From NCBI GenBank assembly GCA_002256115.1, contig NKIK01000012.1, positions 44,754 to 108,753 of the forward strand: 64,000 nucleotides of DNA, read 5' to 3'. This stretch comes from Burkholderiales bacterium PBB3. Lineage in GTDB: Bacteria; Pseudomonadota; Gammaproteobacteria; Burkholderiales; Burkholderiaceae_C. A model generated the notes under the pieces. The model was not told where the DNA came from and did no database searches. It was given only the letters and a program-made list of their open reading frames with translations. Below are positions 54,920-62,933 of the stretch, piece by piece. The position numbers were made by a program, and so were the translations under genes. The number at the start of each line of letters is the position of its first letter. The first letter of the stretch is position 1.

Positions 54920-56922
54920 CAGAAGCGCACCGTGGCCGAGAGGTAGAGGCGGCGCCCGTCCTCGTTGAACTCATTGCTGTTCTCACGGTCCACCGTCTTG
55001 TTGGCCAAGTTCAGCAAACCCATGCGCACCAGCAGCGACGTGCTCACGGTCCAGCTGGCACCTGCATCCACGACCGAGTAGGCCGGTGCTTGCTGCAAGT
55101 TCTGACCATTGGCAGGCACGCTGATGTACTGCTTTCCGTTGAAACGAGTGGAGAGACTCAGCCCCAGGGCTGGCGAAGCCTGCCAATCCGCGCCCAGGTT
55201 GGCCACGTGTTTGGATCGGTAGGTCAGAGACAGCGCGCTGACCCCGCTGGTGTTCTTGGCGTCGGTGTAGCTGTAGTTGGCGCGAATATCCAGTGCCGAG
55301 CTGACTTTGAATCGACTGCTCAGCTCTGCACCTCGGCTGCTGACACTGGCAATGTTCTGGTAACGGAACATCGGTCGGCCATCGGGCAGGAAGCCGATGA
55401 AATTGGCGTAGCTGGGTGCCAGCGTCTTGTTCGAGGTCCGGTTGGTGATGTCCAACATGTTCTTCAGCTGGGTGTCGTAAACCGTCAGGCCCAACTGCCA
55501 GCTGCCACCATCAAAGGCTGCCCCGAGCTCCTTGCTGGTGCTGGTCTCGGGCTTCAGATCCCTGCTGCCGGTGATGTAGCAACCCACGGTGGCGCTTCCA
55601 CAAGACGGCGAACCCCAATCGGGGCTGTTGATCAACAAAGTCGGTGCTCGGAACGCGCGCGCCCAGCCACCACGAACGGTCCATCCTTTTGCCGGATGCC
55701 ACACGCCATAGACACGCGGGCTGTGGTGCCCACCGAAGTTCTCGTGGTCGTCGTAGCGATCACCCAGCGTTAGGGTCAGTCCGGGCAGAACTGTGATCTC
55801 GTCTTCGAAGAACACGGCCCTTTGGCGTACCGCGGTCGCAGGGTTGAGGCGAGCCGGGCTGCCGGGAGCGCCAGCCAAATTGGTGGGATCCCAAAGCTCC
55901 TCGTGACGCAGTTCAGCGCCCAAGGTCAGGTTCTGTTCCCACAAGTCCAACGGCATGGTGAACTTGCCATCCAGCACCTTCACTTTGGACTTGTTGGGGT
56001 TGACCTGGCCCGTGACCGTGCCAGTCAAGTTCTTGGTGTTGTCACTGTAGAAGCGGAGCTCGCTGCGGCCGAACTCATAGCGCCCTTGATGTCGAAGCGA
56101 CAGCGCGTCGCGCTCGAGTTCAAAACCCGCGTGGTCGCGATGGCTGGTGTCCAGGTCCAGCGTCACCTGATGCAGTTCGCTGGGGTGCCAAGCCAGCTGG
56201 CCGCTGATGTAGCGATTCTTCAGGCCTGGCAAGCCACTCTGACGCAAACCGTTGTCCGCTGCGGGGTTGAGGGCCACATCATCAGCCTCGCGTTTGTCGG
56301 CACCGCCCGACAGCTTCACGCCCAGCTGTTTGGCGATCAAGGGACCGCTGACCGAGAAACTCGCGATGCGGCTGTCGCCCGCCAGTCGGTTTTGCTGCTG
56401 GATCGCATCCAGCCGCGCACTGCCGCGCCACTGCGCGCCGACCTTGCGGGTGATGATGTTCACCACACCACCGATCGCATCAGAGCCGTACAGTGAGGAC
56501 ATCGGTCCGCGCACCACTTCGATGCGCTCCACCTCCTCTGCCGGCACCCAGCCCAAGTCGTAGTCGTTGCCACGGAACACTGCCGAGCTCGAGTTGACGC
56601 GGCGCCCATCGACCAGGACGAGCGAATAGGCGCTGCCCAGCCCACGGATCTGTACGCCAGGTACTCCGTTGCCGCTGCGCGTCAGCGTCACACCTGGCAC
56701 GGATCCGAGCACCTCGGCCAGTTCCTGCACCGGACGGCGTTCAAGGTCAGCCCGAGTCAGTACGGAAATGCTCGCCGGAGCCTCCTCCAAGCGCTTTTCA
56801 AGAGCAGATCCTGTGACCACCACCTCAGGGAGCTGGGTCGGAGCGCTCTGGGCACAGGCGAGACCTGACATGGCCAAAACTGCGAACGGGCTGAGGCGAA
56901 AGATGAATTTGGGAGACTTCAT
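54919..56922 (-). CDS. TonB-dependent siderophore receptor
   Basis: The 667-residue protein starts at ATG 56922 with signal peptide FRLSPFAVLAMSGLACA. The plug contains LPEVVVTGSALEKRLEEAPAS and QIRGLGSAYSLVLVDGRRVN. The barrel ends in LYLSATVRF with terminal Phe. The plug follows the FepA/BfrD style. It is the first gene of the uptake operon, and a Fur box overlaps its promoter region. Divergent to the AraC gene. The ligand is probably a catecholate, judged from the esterase and reductase behind it. Confidence 0.92.
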   Translation of the reverse strand: MKSPKFIFRLSPFAVLAMSGLACAQSAPTQLPEVVVTGSALEKRLEEAPASISVLTRADLERRPVQELAEVLGSVPGVTLTRSGNGVPGVQIRGLGSAYSLVLVDGRRVNSSSAVFRGNDYDLGWVPAEEVERIEVVRGPMSSLYGSDAIGGVVNIITRKVGAQWRGSARLDAIQQQNRLAGDSRIASFSVSGPLIAKQLGVKLSGGADKREADDVALNPAADNGLRQSGLPGLKNRYISGQLAWHPSELHQVTLDLDTSHRDHAGFELERDALSLRHQGRYEFGRSELRFYSDNTKNLTGTVTGQVNPNKSKVKVLDGKFTMPLDLWEQNLTLGAELRHEELWDPTNLAGAPGSPARLNPATAVRQRAVFFEDEITVLPGLTLTLGDRYDDHENFGGHHSPRVYGVWHPAKGWTVRGGWARAFRAPTLLINSPDWGSPSCGSATVGCYITGSRDLKPETSTSKELGAAFDGGSWQLGLTVYDTQLKNMLDITNRTSNKTLAPSYANFIGFLPDGRPMFRYQNIASVSSRGAELSSRFKVSSALDIRANYSYTDAKNTSGVSALSLTYRSKHVANLGADWQASPALGLSLSTRFNGKQYISVPANGQNLQQAPAYSVVDAGASWTVSTSLLVRMGLLNLANKTVDRENSNEFNEDGRRLYLSATVRF

Positions 56923-56946
56923 AAAGGACGTGGCAAACTCGCAAAT

Positions 56947-56965
56947 GAAAATGATTCTCATCAGC
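56947..56965. promoter_or_regulatory. Fur box between receptor and AraC regulator
   Basis: The 19 bases agree with the Fur consensus at 14 positions (GAAAATGATTCTCATC is the core). They lie between the divergent receptor and regulator starts, so Fur could repress both. Confidence 0.75.
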
Positions 56966-56982
56966 AATTATCCAGAACAGCC

Positions 56983-57996
56983 ATGTCCGAAAGCTTTGCG
57001 AGCACGCCAGAATCCTTTGCGCCACGGTCAAAACCTCACCCTTTGCCCCGCCAGAACTCGAGGGAGAGCTCTGCAAACAGCCCGCACATCTCCGGCCTTG
57101 TAGAAAGGAGAGAGCTCAGCCCTGGACTGATTCTTCAACGCATGCGCGTGCGCGATCTTGAGGATCGCGAGACCCATGGAACCGTGCAGCCCAGTCTCAA
57201 GATCGGGCTGGTCGTCGGAGGACAGTCAGACTTCTCCTTGGGCCACCAGGACTTCAGACTCGGCCCACAAACAGGCAAGCCGTCGGACGCCATGTTGGTC
57301 TCCATTGCCGAACCCGACGCCTACCTCCGCCGCGCTCATCAAGGTCAGGACGAGCACAAACTTGTCTTGACCTTGATGCCGGATTGGTGCGCCCTGCATG
57401 CTGACGAAGACCTACAGATGCAGGCGTGCTTGCGTGCATTTCAGTCCACTCACCTGGCTCGACTGAATTGGCATCCATCAGCACGAGCCGTCGGCCTGGC
57501 GCAGCAGATCGTTCATGCTCCGGATCAAGTAGGCTTGATCGAGCGTTTGCAGCAAGAGGCTCGGGTCATGGAAATCTTGGCCGAGGCGCTGGCCACGGTG
57601 GCCGGTCAAGCAACGGCGAGCGTGGCTCTGAACACGCGAGGCCATCGCCGGCTTCGTGAGCTGCAAGACCGCGTGGATGCTGGCGAGTTTGACGTCTGCA
57701 CGCTCGGTGACATCGCTCGCAAGGTGGGCATGAGCTCCAGCAGCCTGCAACGCGGGTTCAAAGCATTTGCCGGAGAGAGCTTGTTTGAGTACATGCGAGG
57801 CCGGCGCTTGGACGCTGCCAGGATCTTGCTTCAGCAAGAGGGGCTGGATGTGAGTCAGGCTGCGACGAGAGCCGGCTACGGCAACTCAGCCAACTTCGCC
57901 ACCGCGTTCAAGAAGCGCTTCGGATACAGCCCCAGTACTGCGAGATCGCGATACCAAACTCTACAAAGTCCGGCACGCCTCAAAGTGGGTGCCTGA
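56983..57996 (+). CDS. AraC-family regulator of the siderophore operon
   Basis: The 337-residue product has a Pro/Ser-rich N-terminus and an effector-binding middle (about 50-190). A C-terminal AraC DNA-binding domain follows (about 235-320; LGDIARKVGMSSSSLQRGFKAF and SQAATRAGYGNSANFATAFKKRFG). It resembles PchR-type regulators that bind the ferric siderophore and activate the neighbouring receptor operon. Its gene lies divergently beside the Fur box. Confidence 0.88.
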   Translation: MSESFASTPESFAPRSKPHPLPRQNSRESSANSPHISGLVERRELSPGLILQRMRVRDLEDRETHGTVQPSLKIGLVVGGQSDFSLGHQDFRLGPQTGKPSDAMLVSIAEPDAYLRRAHQGQDEHKLVLTLMPDWCALHADEDLQMQACLRAFQSTHLARLNWHPSARAVGLAQQIVHAPDQVGLIERLQQEARVMEILAEALATVAGQATASVALNTRGHRRLRELQDRVDAGEFDVCTLGDIARKVGMSSSSLQRGFKAFAGESLFEYMRGRRLDAARILLQQEGLDVSQAATRAGYGNSANFATAFKKRFGYSPSTARSRYQTLQSPARLKVGA

Positions 57997-58126
57997 TTGA
58001 GCAAAGCACCCAAGCAAGTCTTCAGGCCTTGCGGAACAGAGATTCCGAACGGCTAGCACTCCCTGTTCGACGTTGAACCCGTTGATTGCCAACGCAGCCC
58101 GAGAGTTTCCTCGTCCGAGCGCGAGA

Positions 58127-59119
58127 TCAACGTTCACGCTTGACTTCCTTGATGGCCTGCGAATCCACAGGAGCCAAGGACCTCATGGGCGTGCGTGAGC
58201 GCAGGCCTCGATCCTTTTGCATTGCCAGTTCTCTGCCAAACATCGACTCACGGAGAAAGTTGGAGATCCGGATAGCGAGCTCACGATCTGTGGCTTGATC
58301 AGACAATCTGAGCGCCGATCCGATCCGTGCCCAGGCTTCCAAGGCGCCGACTCGACTGCGCCGGTATGCCTCACCTGACTTGGAAGGTACCGGTGACTTC
58401 TTGAGGCGTCCTTGCTTTTGGGCGCAGGTTTGCCACAGCGCTGGATAGCATTTGCCCTCTCCTCGCGAGGCTTGCCGGGTCGCCTCCGCATCGATGCCCA
58501 GGCCGCGAAGGCGCTCAGCAAAGGTCTCACGCCAGCGATGTAAATCAGACTTGCGGGGGTTCAGTCGGACCCCATCCATGGACTCAGCCCTGACACACAA
58601 GTGCACATGCGGATTCTCCTGATGTTCATGAAGCACCATCACATATCGATGATCTTTCAGCTCAATTCGAGCGAACTCTCGAGCCGCTTGCAAAACACCA
58701 TGGCCAGCCGTGCCTCGCGGCATCGAAAGCACCAGATTGAAGGCCTCGCGCCGGGGACTGTTTTCATCAATCAATGATCCGCCGAAACGCCATTGCTCCA
58801 ACATCGCATGCACGGCCTCTTTGCCAGACTCAATCGAGCCACGATCGTCCTCAATGGTCAGGCGGCCGTTCTTGCTGATGTAACGGAAATGCGCGGCAAT
58901 GCCTCCCATGCCCCGGCCCCCGCCGGTCACCTTAAGCATGACTTGCGGTGAACGTCTGACAACTGTCGCTTCAATCCTATTTCGAATCGCCTTGGCTTGA
59001 GAACGCAGAGAGGTGCCCAGACGCGGGGGAACCTTGACCTTGAGCATCCGGTTTCCCGGGTAGAACAGGCGATCACCCCATTGAACGAGCACGCCATCGA
59101 TGTCACGGTGAGCATTCAT
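58127..59119 (-). CDS. VirD2/MobA-like relaxase
   Basis: The 330-residue product starts at ATG 59119. The region around residue 80 (GGGRGMGGIAAHFRYISKNG, with Tyr80) and the histidine cluster (VLHEHQENPHVHL, with His164, 166, 171 and 173) match the catalytic tyrosine and three-histidine motifs of MobP-type relaxases. It nicks DNA at oriT for conjugation. The C-terminal third is basic and lacks a helicase. It is cotranscribed with the accessory gene upstream. Confidence 0.88.
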   Translation of the reverse strand: MNAHRDIDGVLVQWGDRLFYPGNRMLKVKVPPRLGTSLRSQAKAIRNRIEATVVRRSPQVMLKVTGGGRGMGGIAAHFRYISKNGRLTIEDDRGSIESGKEAVHAMLEQWRFGGSLIDENSPRREAFNLVLSMPRGTAGHGVLQAAREFARIELKDHRYVMVLHEHQENPHVHLCVRAESMDGVRLNPRKSDLHRWRETFAERLRGLGIDAEATRQASRGEGKCYPALWQTCAQKQGRLKKSPVPSKSGEAYRRSRVGALEAWARIGSALRLSDQATDRELAIRISNFLRESMFGRELAMQKDRGLRSRTPMRSLAPVDSQAIKEVKRER

Positions 59120-59771
59120 GCAGGTCTCCCTGATCTCGCTGAGCCCCCCTAACGCCTGCGACTGAACAGGCAGCGCTTGCCCTGGCGAATGGCTGCAACG
59201 CAGCAACCAGAGGTGCAGTCAATTCAAGGTGGTGAGCAACAGCCTCCCCCAGGCGAGATATCTGCGCGTCAGTGCTGACAGAACCCGAAGTGCAGCGAAA
59301 ACGAAGCGTCTCAATCAGCAGCCGAAGCTCAAAAGCCAAGGCAGCAAGTGAAGCGTTTGAACGAACAAGCACTGCTCGGTTCTCTCGCAGGTCTGGTGGT
59401 ACGGGACTAGGTGGGCAGGACGCCAGAAGCTTGGCCACATACATGCCCTGGGGGACGCATGCCTCGCGCGCAGCATTCGCAAGCGCAAGCGCTTGTTCAA
59501 CCGGTAAACGCAAAGTTACTTTCGTCCGAGAAGTCGTGGGTTGGGAGGGCTGGGTCACACTCAGCCCGCAGTGGGATTCACTCGATGAGGCACACTCCAA
59601 CCACTCCTGAATCGCGGACCTCAGCAAACTCGCCACGGTCACGCCGTTCGCTCTCGCTATGGCTGTCAGTGCTTCGTGAAACCCACGTAAATCAATGGAC
59701 TGCCGATCGCGTCGAAAGCCGCGCCCCACTGGCAGGGACGGAGAGTGCTCGATTCGTTTGTCATTCGCCAT
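59103..59771 (-). CDS. MobC-like mobilisation accessory protein
   Basis: The product has 222 residues from ATG 59771. A region with KVTLRLPVEQALALANAAREACVPQGMYVAKLL looks like a ribbon-helix-helix plus helix, as in MobC/TraJ-type relaxosome proteins. The helical C-terminus has many Leu and Ala (LAALAFELRLLIETLRF). It lies directly before the relaxase gene with a 17-base overlap and probably assists it at oriT. Confidence 0.65.
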   Translation of the reverse strand: MANDKRIEHSPSLPVGRGFRRDRQSIDLRGFHEALTAIARANGVTVASLLRSAIQEWLECASSSESHCGLSVTQPSQPTTSRTKVTLRLPVEQALALANAAREACVPQGMYVAKLLASCPPSPVPPDLRENRAVLVRSNASLAALAFELRLLIETLRFRCTSGSVSTDAQISRLGEAVAHHLELTAPLVAALQPFARASAACSVAGVRGAQRDQGDLHECSP

Positions 59772-60004
59772 GACGAGCAATGTGAATCACGTCATGCCAC
59801 TGATGCTCAGTGAATCCAGCGCCAAATTCGTCAGCGTTTATGGAGTAGGTCGCAGCACCGACACGCCTGCCAGCAGGTCACGCAGCCAAGTATCGCCTGA
59901 TTCCGCTAACAAGTATTCCATTCCAACCTGCACTCGGTGGCACCCGGAAACTTGCCACCTCGTGGCTAGACAGACCCGCGCCAACTCGTCAGCGAAACAG
60001 CCCT
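59772..60004. other. Intergenic region upstream of mob genes, possible oriT
   Basis: This stretch lies upstream of the mob genes and holds the perfect inverted repeat listed next. No gene is recognised. oriT sites usually lie beside the mob genes, so this is the best place to look for one. Confidence 0.45.
59936..59959. repeat. Inverted repeat, candidate oriT element
   Basis: GGTGGCA and TGCCACC are perfect inverse copies of seven bases separated by ten bases. The pair lies 165 bases upstream of the MobC-like start. No nic consensus was identified with confidence. Confidence 0.4.
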
Positions 60005-60334
60005 CTAAACCATCGATGCGCAGTGCGCGGCCCAGTCGTTCATCAAGGCCTTTCGCTTCTCGAATTGCGTGCCGCGTTGATAGGCCCGCTCCACAGCATT
60101 CGGTATTTGGTGCGCAAGGGCATGTTCCGCGACCCCGCGGGGGAATGTCGTCGCTTCAGCCGCCCACATCCGGAAGCCTGCTCAGAATCCATGTACGGTG
60201 ATCACCGCGCCGCTCGAGTCGACCCACAAAGGCTTGTCCTCGAGATCGTTCATTCGCCGGATCACTCCGGTGAGCGACATGTCCGATAAAGCCTGCTCCT
60301 TGGTTCCAGGGAATACCAGGTCGACTCCATGTTT
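60005..60334 (-). pseudogene. P4-type tyrosine integrase, 3' remnant
   Basis: Reading on the minus strand gives DLVFPGTKEQALSDMSLTG, then AVITVHGF, a TGA at 60182-60184, then AGFRMWAAEATTFPRGVAEHALAH and AVERAYQRGTQFEKRKALMNDWAAHC to a stop at 60005. These are the C-terminal catalytic-core motifs of P4-like integrases, including the HGFRxxFRxWAAE box with the Arg codon changed to TGA. The 5' two thirds are missing and the join to the IS110 remnant is at about 60335-60366. It is probably the integrase of the degraded element. Confidence 0.85.
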
Positions 60335-60366
60335 GGCTGGCTGATTGAATCGCCCAGGGGCGATTC

Positions 60367-60582
60367 ATCCAGCCCCATCAGGCGTAGACGGCGGGCTAGA
60401 TGGTGTACGCCAGAGCAGCTTTCCATCGCGACCACGGCGCCCGCAGGCAAACCCAGCGCCCAGCTCAAGAAGCGCTCCGGTGACATCGGCCGCGCCAGCA
60501 CGGTAAGGTCGGCGTTATCGACCGCGTGAACCTGGTAAACACGCTTGGCCAAATCCACCCCGACTCGGGTAATCTTCTCCAT
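60367..60582 (-). pseudogene. IS110-family transposase, N-terminal remnant
   Basis: The frame from ATG 60582 gives MEKITRVGVDLAKRVYQVHAV and VVAMESCSGVHHLARRLRLMG, the first RuvC-like acidic motifs (Asp in GVDLAK, Glu in VAME) of IS110-family transposases. Similarity stops after about 72 residues at the junction with the integrase remnant. The remaining frame down to 60262 is unrelated sequence. Confidence 0.85.
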
Positions 60583-60675
60583 GGACTTCCCCTTTCAAAT
60601 GGCAGCTGATTGATGACTTCGAGAACCACCAATCTTGGCGCATTGACGCCGTTTGCCCGACGGTGGGAAGTCCCT

Positions 60676-60782
60676 TCGTATTCATTCAAGCGAACCTGCC
60701 ACAGCTTGTCGTTGCGGGCCGTCATTTCATTCCCGGCCTTCCACGTCAATCTGCCGCAGGCCGCTTACCTCAAACGTTTGGC
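60676..60782 (+). repeat. Integron attC site (first of array)
   Basis: The 3' half ends in GGCCGCTTACCTCAAAC-GTTTGGC, with core GTTTGGC at 60776-60782. The 5' half (ATTCATTCAAGCGAACCTGCC) is an imperfect inverse of it. The centre resembles the third attC below, including ATTTCATTC. Its core marks the start of the VOC cassette. Confidence 0.6.
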
Positions 60783-60836
60783 CCCACAGTCCACTTCCTC
60801 GCTGCACTCGGCAGCCTCAATCGAAACTTATCTCTC

Positions 60837-61187
60837 ATGACTATGAAGACACAGTATCTTGAGATCGTTACCAGCGAGGTAGAAGCGGTTTGCGCAACCT
60901 ATGCCACGACATTCGGCATTAAGTTCGGCGCTTCAGTACCAGCACTGGGCGGCGCGCGCACCGCGCCGATGGGCGATGGAAGTTTGATTGGGGTTCGCGC
61001 TCCATTGCGCACATCCGAAGCTCCAGTTGTGAGACCTTACTGGCTCGTGCAAGACATCGTGTCTGCGGTTTCAGCAGCCCAATCCGCCGGCGCCCTGCTA
61101 GCACTCCCTCCAATGCCCATCGAAGGCTACGGTACCTGCGCCATCCTCCAGCAGGGCGGCAATGACCACGGGCTCTGGCAACTGTAG
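60837..61187 (+). CDS. Cassette gene: VOC (glyoxalase/bleomycin-resistance) family protein
   Basis: The 116-residue product starts at ATG 60837. The frame MTMKTQYLEIVTSEVEAVCATYATTFG and the later PYWLVQDIVSAVSAAQSAGALLA and HGLWQL are characteristic of the VOC beta-alpha-beta-beta-beta fold. Such proteins act as dioxygenases, isomerases or drug-binding proteins; no drug link is visible. It is the first gene of the cassette array and is flanked by attC sites. Confidence 0.82.
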   Translation: MTMKTQYLEIVTSEVEAVCATYATTFGIKFGASVPALGGARTAPMGDGSLIGVRAPLRTSEAPVVRPYWLVQDIVSAVSAAQSAGALLALPPMPIEGYGTCAILQQGGNDHGLWQL

Positions 61188-61209
61188 CCCGGAGGCTCTG
61201 CGCGGTGGG

Positions 61210-61277
61210 GCAAAACCCCTCGCTCAAGCGGAGCGCCAACGGCAGGACGCCAGGCCCGCTTAGCTCGAACGTTAATC
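61210..61277 (+). repeat. Integron attC site (second)
   Basis: It runs from the R''-like GCAAAAC (61210-61216), one base off the expected inverse of the VOC cassette core GTTTGGC, to the core GTTAATC (61271-61277). The halves CGCTCAAGCGG and GGCCCGCTTAGCTCGAAC are mutually inverse with small bulges. It is about 68 bases long. Confidence 0.75.
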
Positions 61278-61280
61278 ATC

Positions 61281-61805
61281 ATGAGAGTTCCGATAGAGCA
61301 TCTGCGGGCCAGAGTATGTGAACGCCCAGTTCTTGGCGCGATCAGTTCCGGACTATGGCTGGCAATGCTCAGTTTGGCTGTATCCGTGCTGACGCTGCTT
61401 TTTCTTTCCCTGGTACTTCCTCGTGAGGATTGGGGGGCATCGGCCGGCTCGGGTCTCGGGGCGCTCTCTGCGGGCCTTCTGTTTTTCGTCGCCATCCTCT
61501 GGGTGCCGGTCTTCGAAACATTGCTCGGTCAGGTGGTTCCGGTGGAAGTTGCCAATCGCTTCGGCGGCAGCGCCCTTGTCTGCATCATCATCAGTGCCGC
61601 GGTGTTTGGCTTGGGTCACTACGTCAATGGCGGTCTGGCGCATGGTGTCGCGTCCCTTTCCACCGGGCTGGTCTTTGCAGGCAGCTACCTGCTCGCTCGG
61701 CCAAGTGGAATATTTCCCGCCTTCGTTGCCGCCTTCACTACCCACGCTGCGCATAATTTCATGTTGCTGTTTGTTGTTGCCAGCTTTGTTCCGCAGTGGG
61801 CTTAG
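61281..61805 (+). CDS. Cassette gene: CPBP-like intramembrane protease homologue
   Basis: The 174-residue membrane protein has several transmembrane helices. CPBP-like motifs are visible as FGLGH (109-113) and HAAHN (155-159). The first motif, normally EExxR, reads FETLLGQ with a single Glu79. This may be a variant subfamily, or it may be inactive. It starts four bases after the attC core, so translation may depend on the neighbouring cassette's context. Confidence 0.7.
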   Translation: MRVPIEHLRARVCERPVLGAISSGLWLAMLSLAVSVLTLLFLSLVLPREDWGASAGSGLGALSAGLLFFVAILWVPVFETLLGQVVPVEVANRFGGSALVCIIISAAVFGLGHYVNGGLAHGVASLSTGLVFAGSYLLARPSGIFPAFVAAFTTHAAHNFMLLFVVASFVPQWA

Positions 61806-61811
61806 GCATGA

Positions 61812-61923
61812 TGGCTAGCTAGTTTCTCAATTGGACACGCAACGGCACGCCGCCTTCGGGCCAAATTTCATTCTGGCCCTTCGGCGTCCTGCCGTTGTGG
61901 GCCGGTTAGCGTCAGCGTTATCC
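61812..61923 (+). repeat. Integron attC site (third, long)
   Basis: It ends in core GTTATCC (61917-61923). CAACGGCACGCCG and CGGCGTCCTGCCGTTG are almost perfect inverses, as are GGGCCA and TGGCCC around ATTTCATTC. This is a longer attC (about 110 bases) with an extended central hairpin, like the first site. The 5' boundary is uncertain. Confidence 0.7.
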
Positions 61924-61926
61924 TTG

Positions 61927-62445
61927 ATGGCAAAGCTGCTTCTCCGCCTAGCATTTGGTCTAGTCGTCGCCACAGCATTTTTGGCCGCCGCTGGGCCGAC
62001 GGCGCTCTACTGGCTTGGACTCGACGCAATTGATACCCTGCCAATTCCGCCATCTGCGGTCGCGACTACAGAGCAGCAGGCCATATCCTGGCACCGTGTG
62101 CGAGGTGTAGGAACGCCAAAGGTCCCGAGGCTCAATCCCTACTCGTATCTCTTGTCTACGGTACGGGGTGCACCGCAAGATCCTGGAGTGCTTGCCGCGT
62201 GGCAAGTTGCTTCAGGCCATCTCCTGGTTCATCGACGTACGTCGGGCATGTTCTGGTGGCACCTTTCAGGTGCTGCGCTCACAATCTGGGTAACCCGTAA
62301 TTGGTCAGTCCAGCAGATACTGAGCCAATCAAGCGAGCAAGGGGTGCGCGGTGCGGGATTGCCGGTCGCTCAAACGGACCCGCAACGGCATGCCGCCTAC
62401 GGGCCAGTTCGCTTCAACGTTAGACCTCATGAATCCAATTCTTGA
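61927..62445 (+). CDS. Cassette gene: hypothetical protein with N-terminal helix
   Basis: The 172-residue product starts at ATG 61927, four bases after the core. A hydrophobic segment (LLLRLAFGLVVATAFLAA) is followed by a soluble domain with SWHRVRGVGTPKVPRLNPYSYLLS and WWHLSGAALTIWVTRNW. No function known. The frame has no stop before the attC site and reads through it into the next cassette, so its C-terminus is encoded by attC DNA and depends on the cassette that follows. Confidence 0.65.
   Translation: MAKLLLRLAFGLVVATAFLAAAGPTALYWLGLDAIDTLPIPPSAVATTEQQAISWHRVRGVGTPKVPRLNPYSYLLSTVRGAPQDPGVLAAWQVASGHLLVHRRTSGMFWWHLSGAALTIWVTRNWSVQQILSQSSEQGVRGAGLPVAQTDPQRHAAYGPVRFNVRPHESNS
62357..62425 (+). 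repeat. Integron attC site (fourth)
   Basis: It runs from GATTGCC (62357) to core GTTAGAC (62419-62425). The halves CGCTCAAACGGACCCG and GGGCCAGTTCGCTTCAAC are inverse with small bulges. About 69 bases. Part of it encodes the C-terminus of the preceding cassette gene. Confidence 0.75.
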
Positions 62446-62917
62446 TGCTGCCAGCACCTGGTTCTTTGAATCGGCGAACCATGCCTTGAACGGTTCGCTT
62501 GAAGTCAACCTGATCGAAGGCATCAAAGGCGCTGAGCGTCAGTACGTCGAAGTCGGTGAAGACCTTTTGGGACCGTACTTCCCGGTCACAGTAGAACCGA
62601 ACAGCCGATGCGTGCTTGTGGTGTTCCCCGCATGCCGGGCGTTCTTCATGTATGACGAGGCGCTAGATCAGCAGGATCAGGAACTAGAGAAGAAGGACGG
62701 CAGGGTACTCTTTGAAGCAGTGTCGTCTTCCTTCCGTGCCTTTGCCGAGTCGAGAACAACAATCGCAGAGCTGGATGAATCACCAACCCTAGAGTTTGTG
62801 CTGTGCTGCGAGGACAGGATCGTTCACGTTCTGTCTGGCTCCGTGCCAACGGTCCATCTGTTGAACCGGGAGCCAGATCTTCAAGTCGAGAGAACTCAAA
62901 CATGGTCAGCAAGCTAG
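62429..62917 (+). CDS. Cassette gene: hypothetical protein
   Basis: The 162-residue product starts at ATG 62429, four bases after the core. It has a helical N-terminus (SANHALNGSLEVNLIEGIKG) and a mixed soluble C-terminus with VVFPACRAFFMYDEALDQQDQ and EFVLCCEDRIVHVL. No signal peptide and no family recognised. The cassette it occupies is exactly bounded by matching core and R'' sequences (GTTAGAC and GTCTAAC). Confidence 0.6.
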   Translation: MNPILDAASTWFFESANHALNGSLEVNLIEGIKGAERQYVEVGEDLLGPYFPVTVEPNSRCVLVVFPACRAFFMYDEALDQQDQELEKKDGRVLFEAVSSSFRAFAESRTTIAELDESPTLEFVLCCEDRIVHVLSGSVPTVHLLNREPDLQVERTQTWSAS

Positions 62918-62933
62918 TCGTGGCGCTGCTGGG

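Noticed and set aside
54592..55773. Plus-strand frame of 393 codons
   Set aside because: It is antisense to the siderophore esterase and receptor genes, which are well supported.
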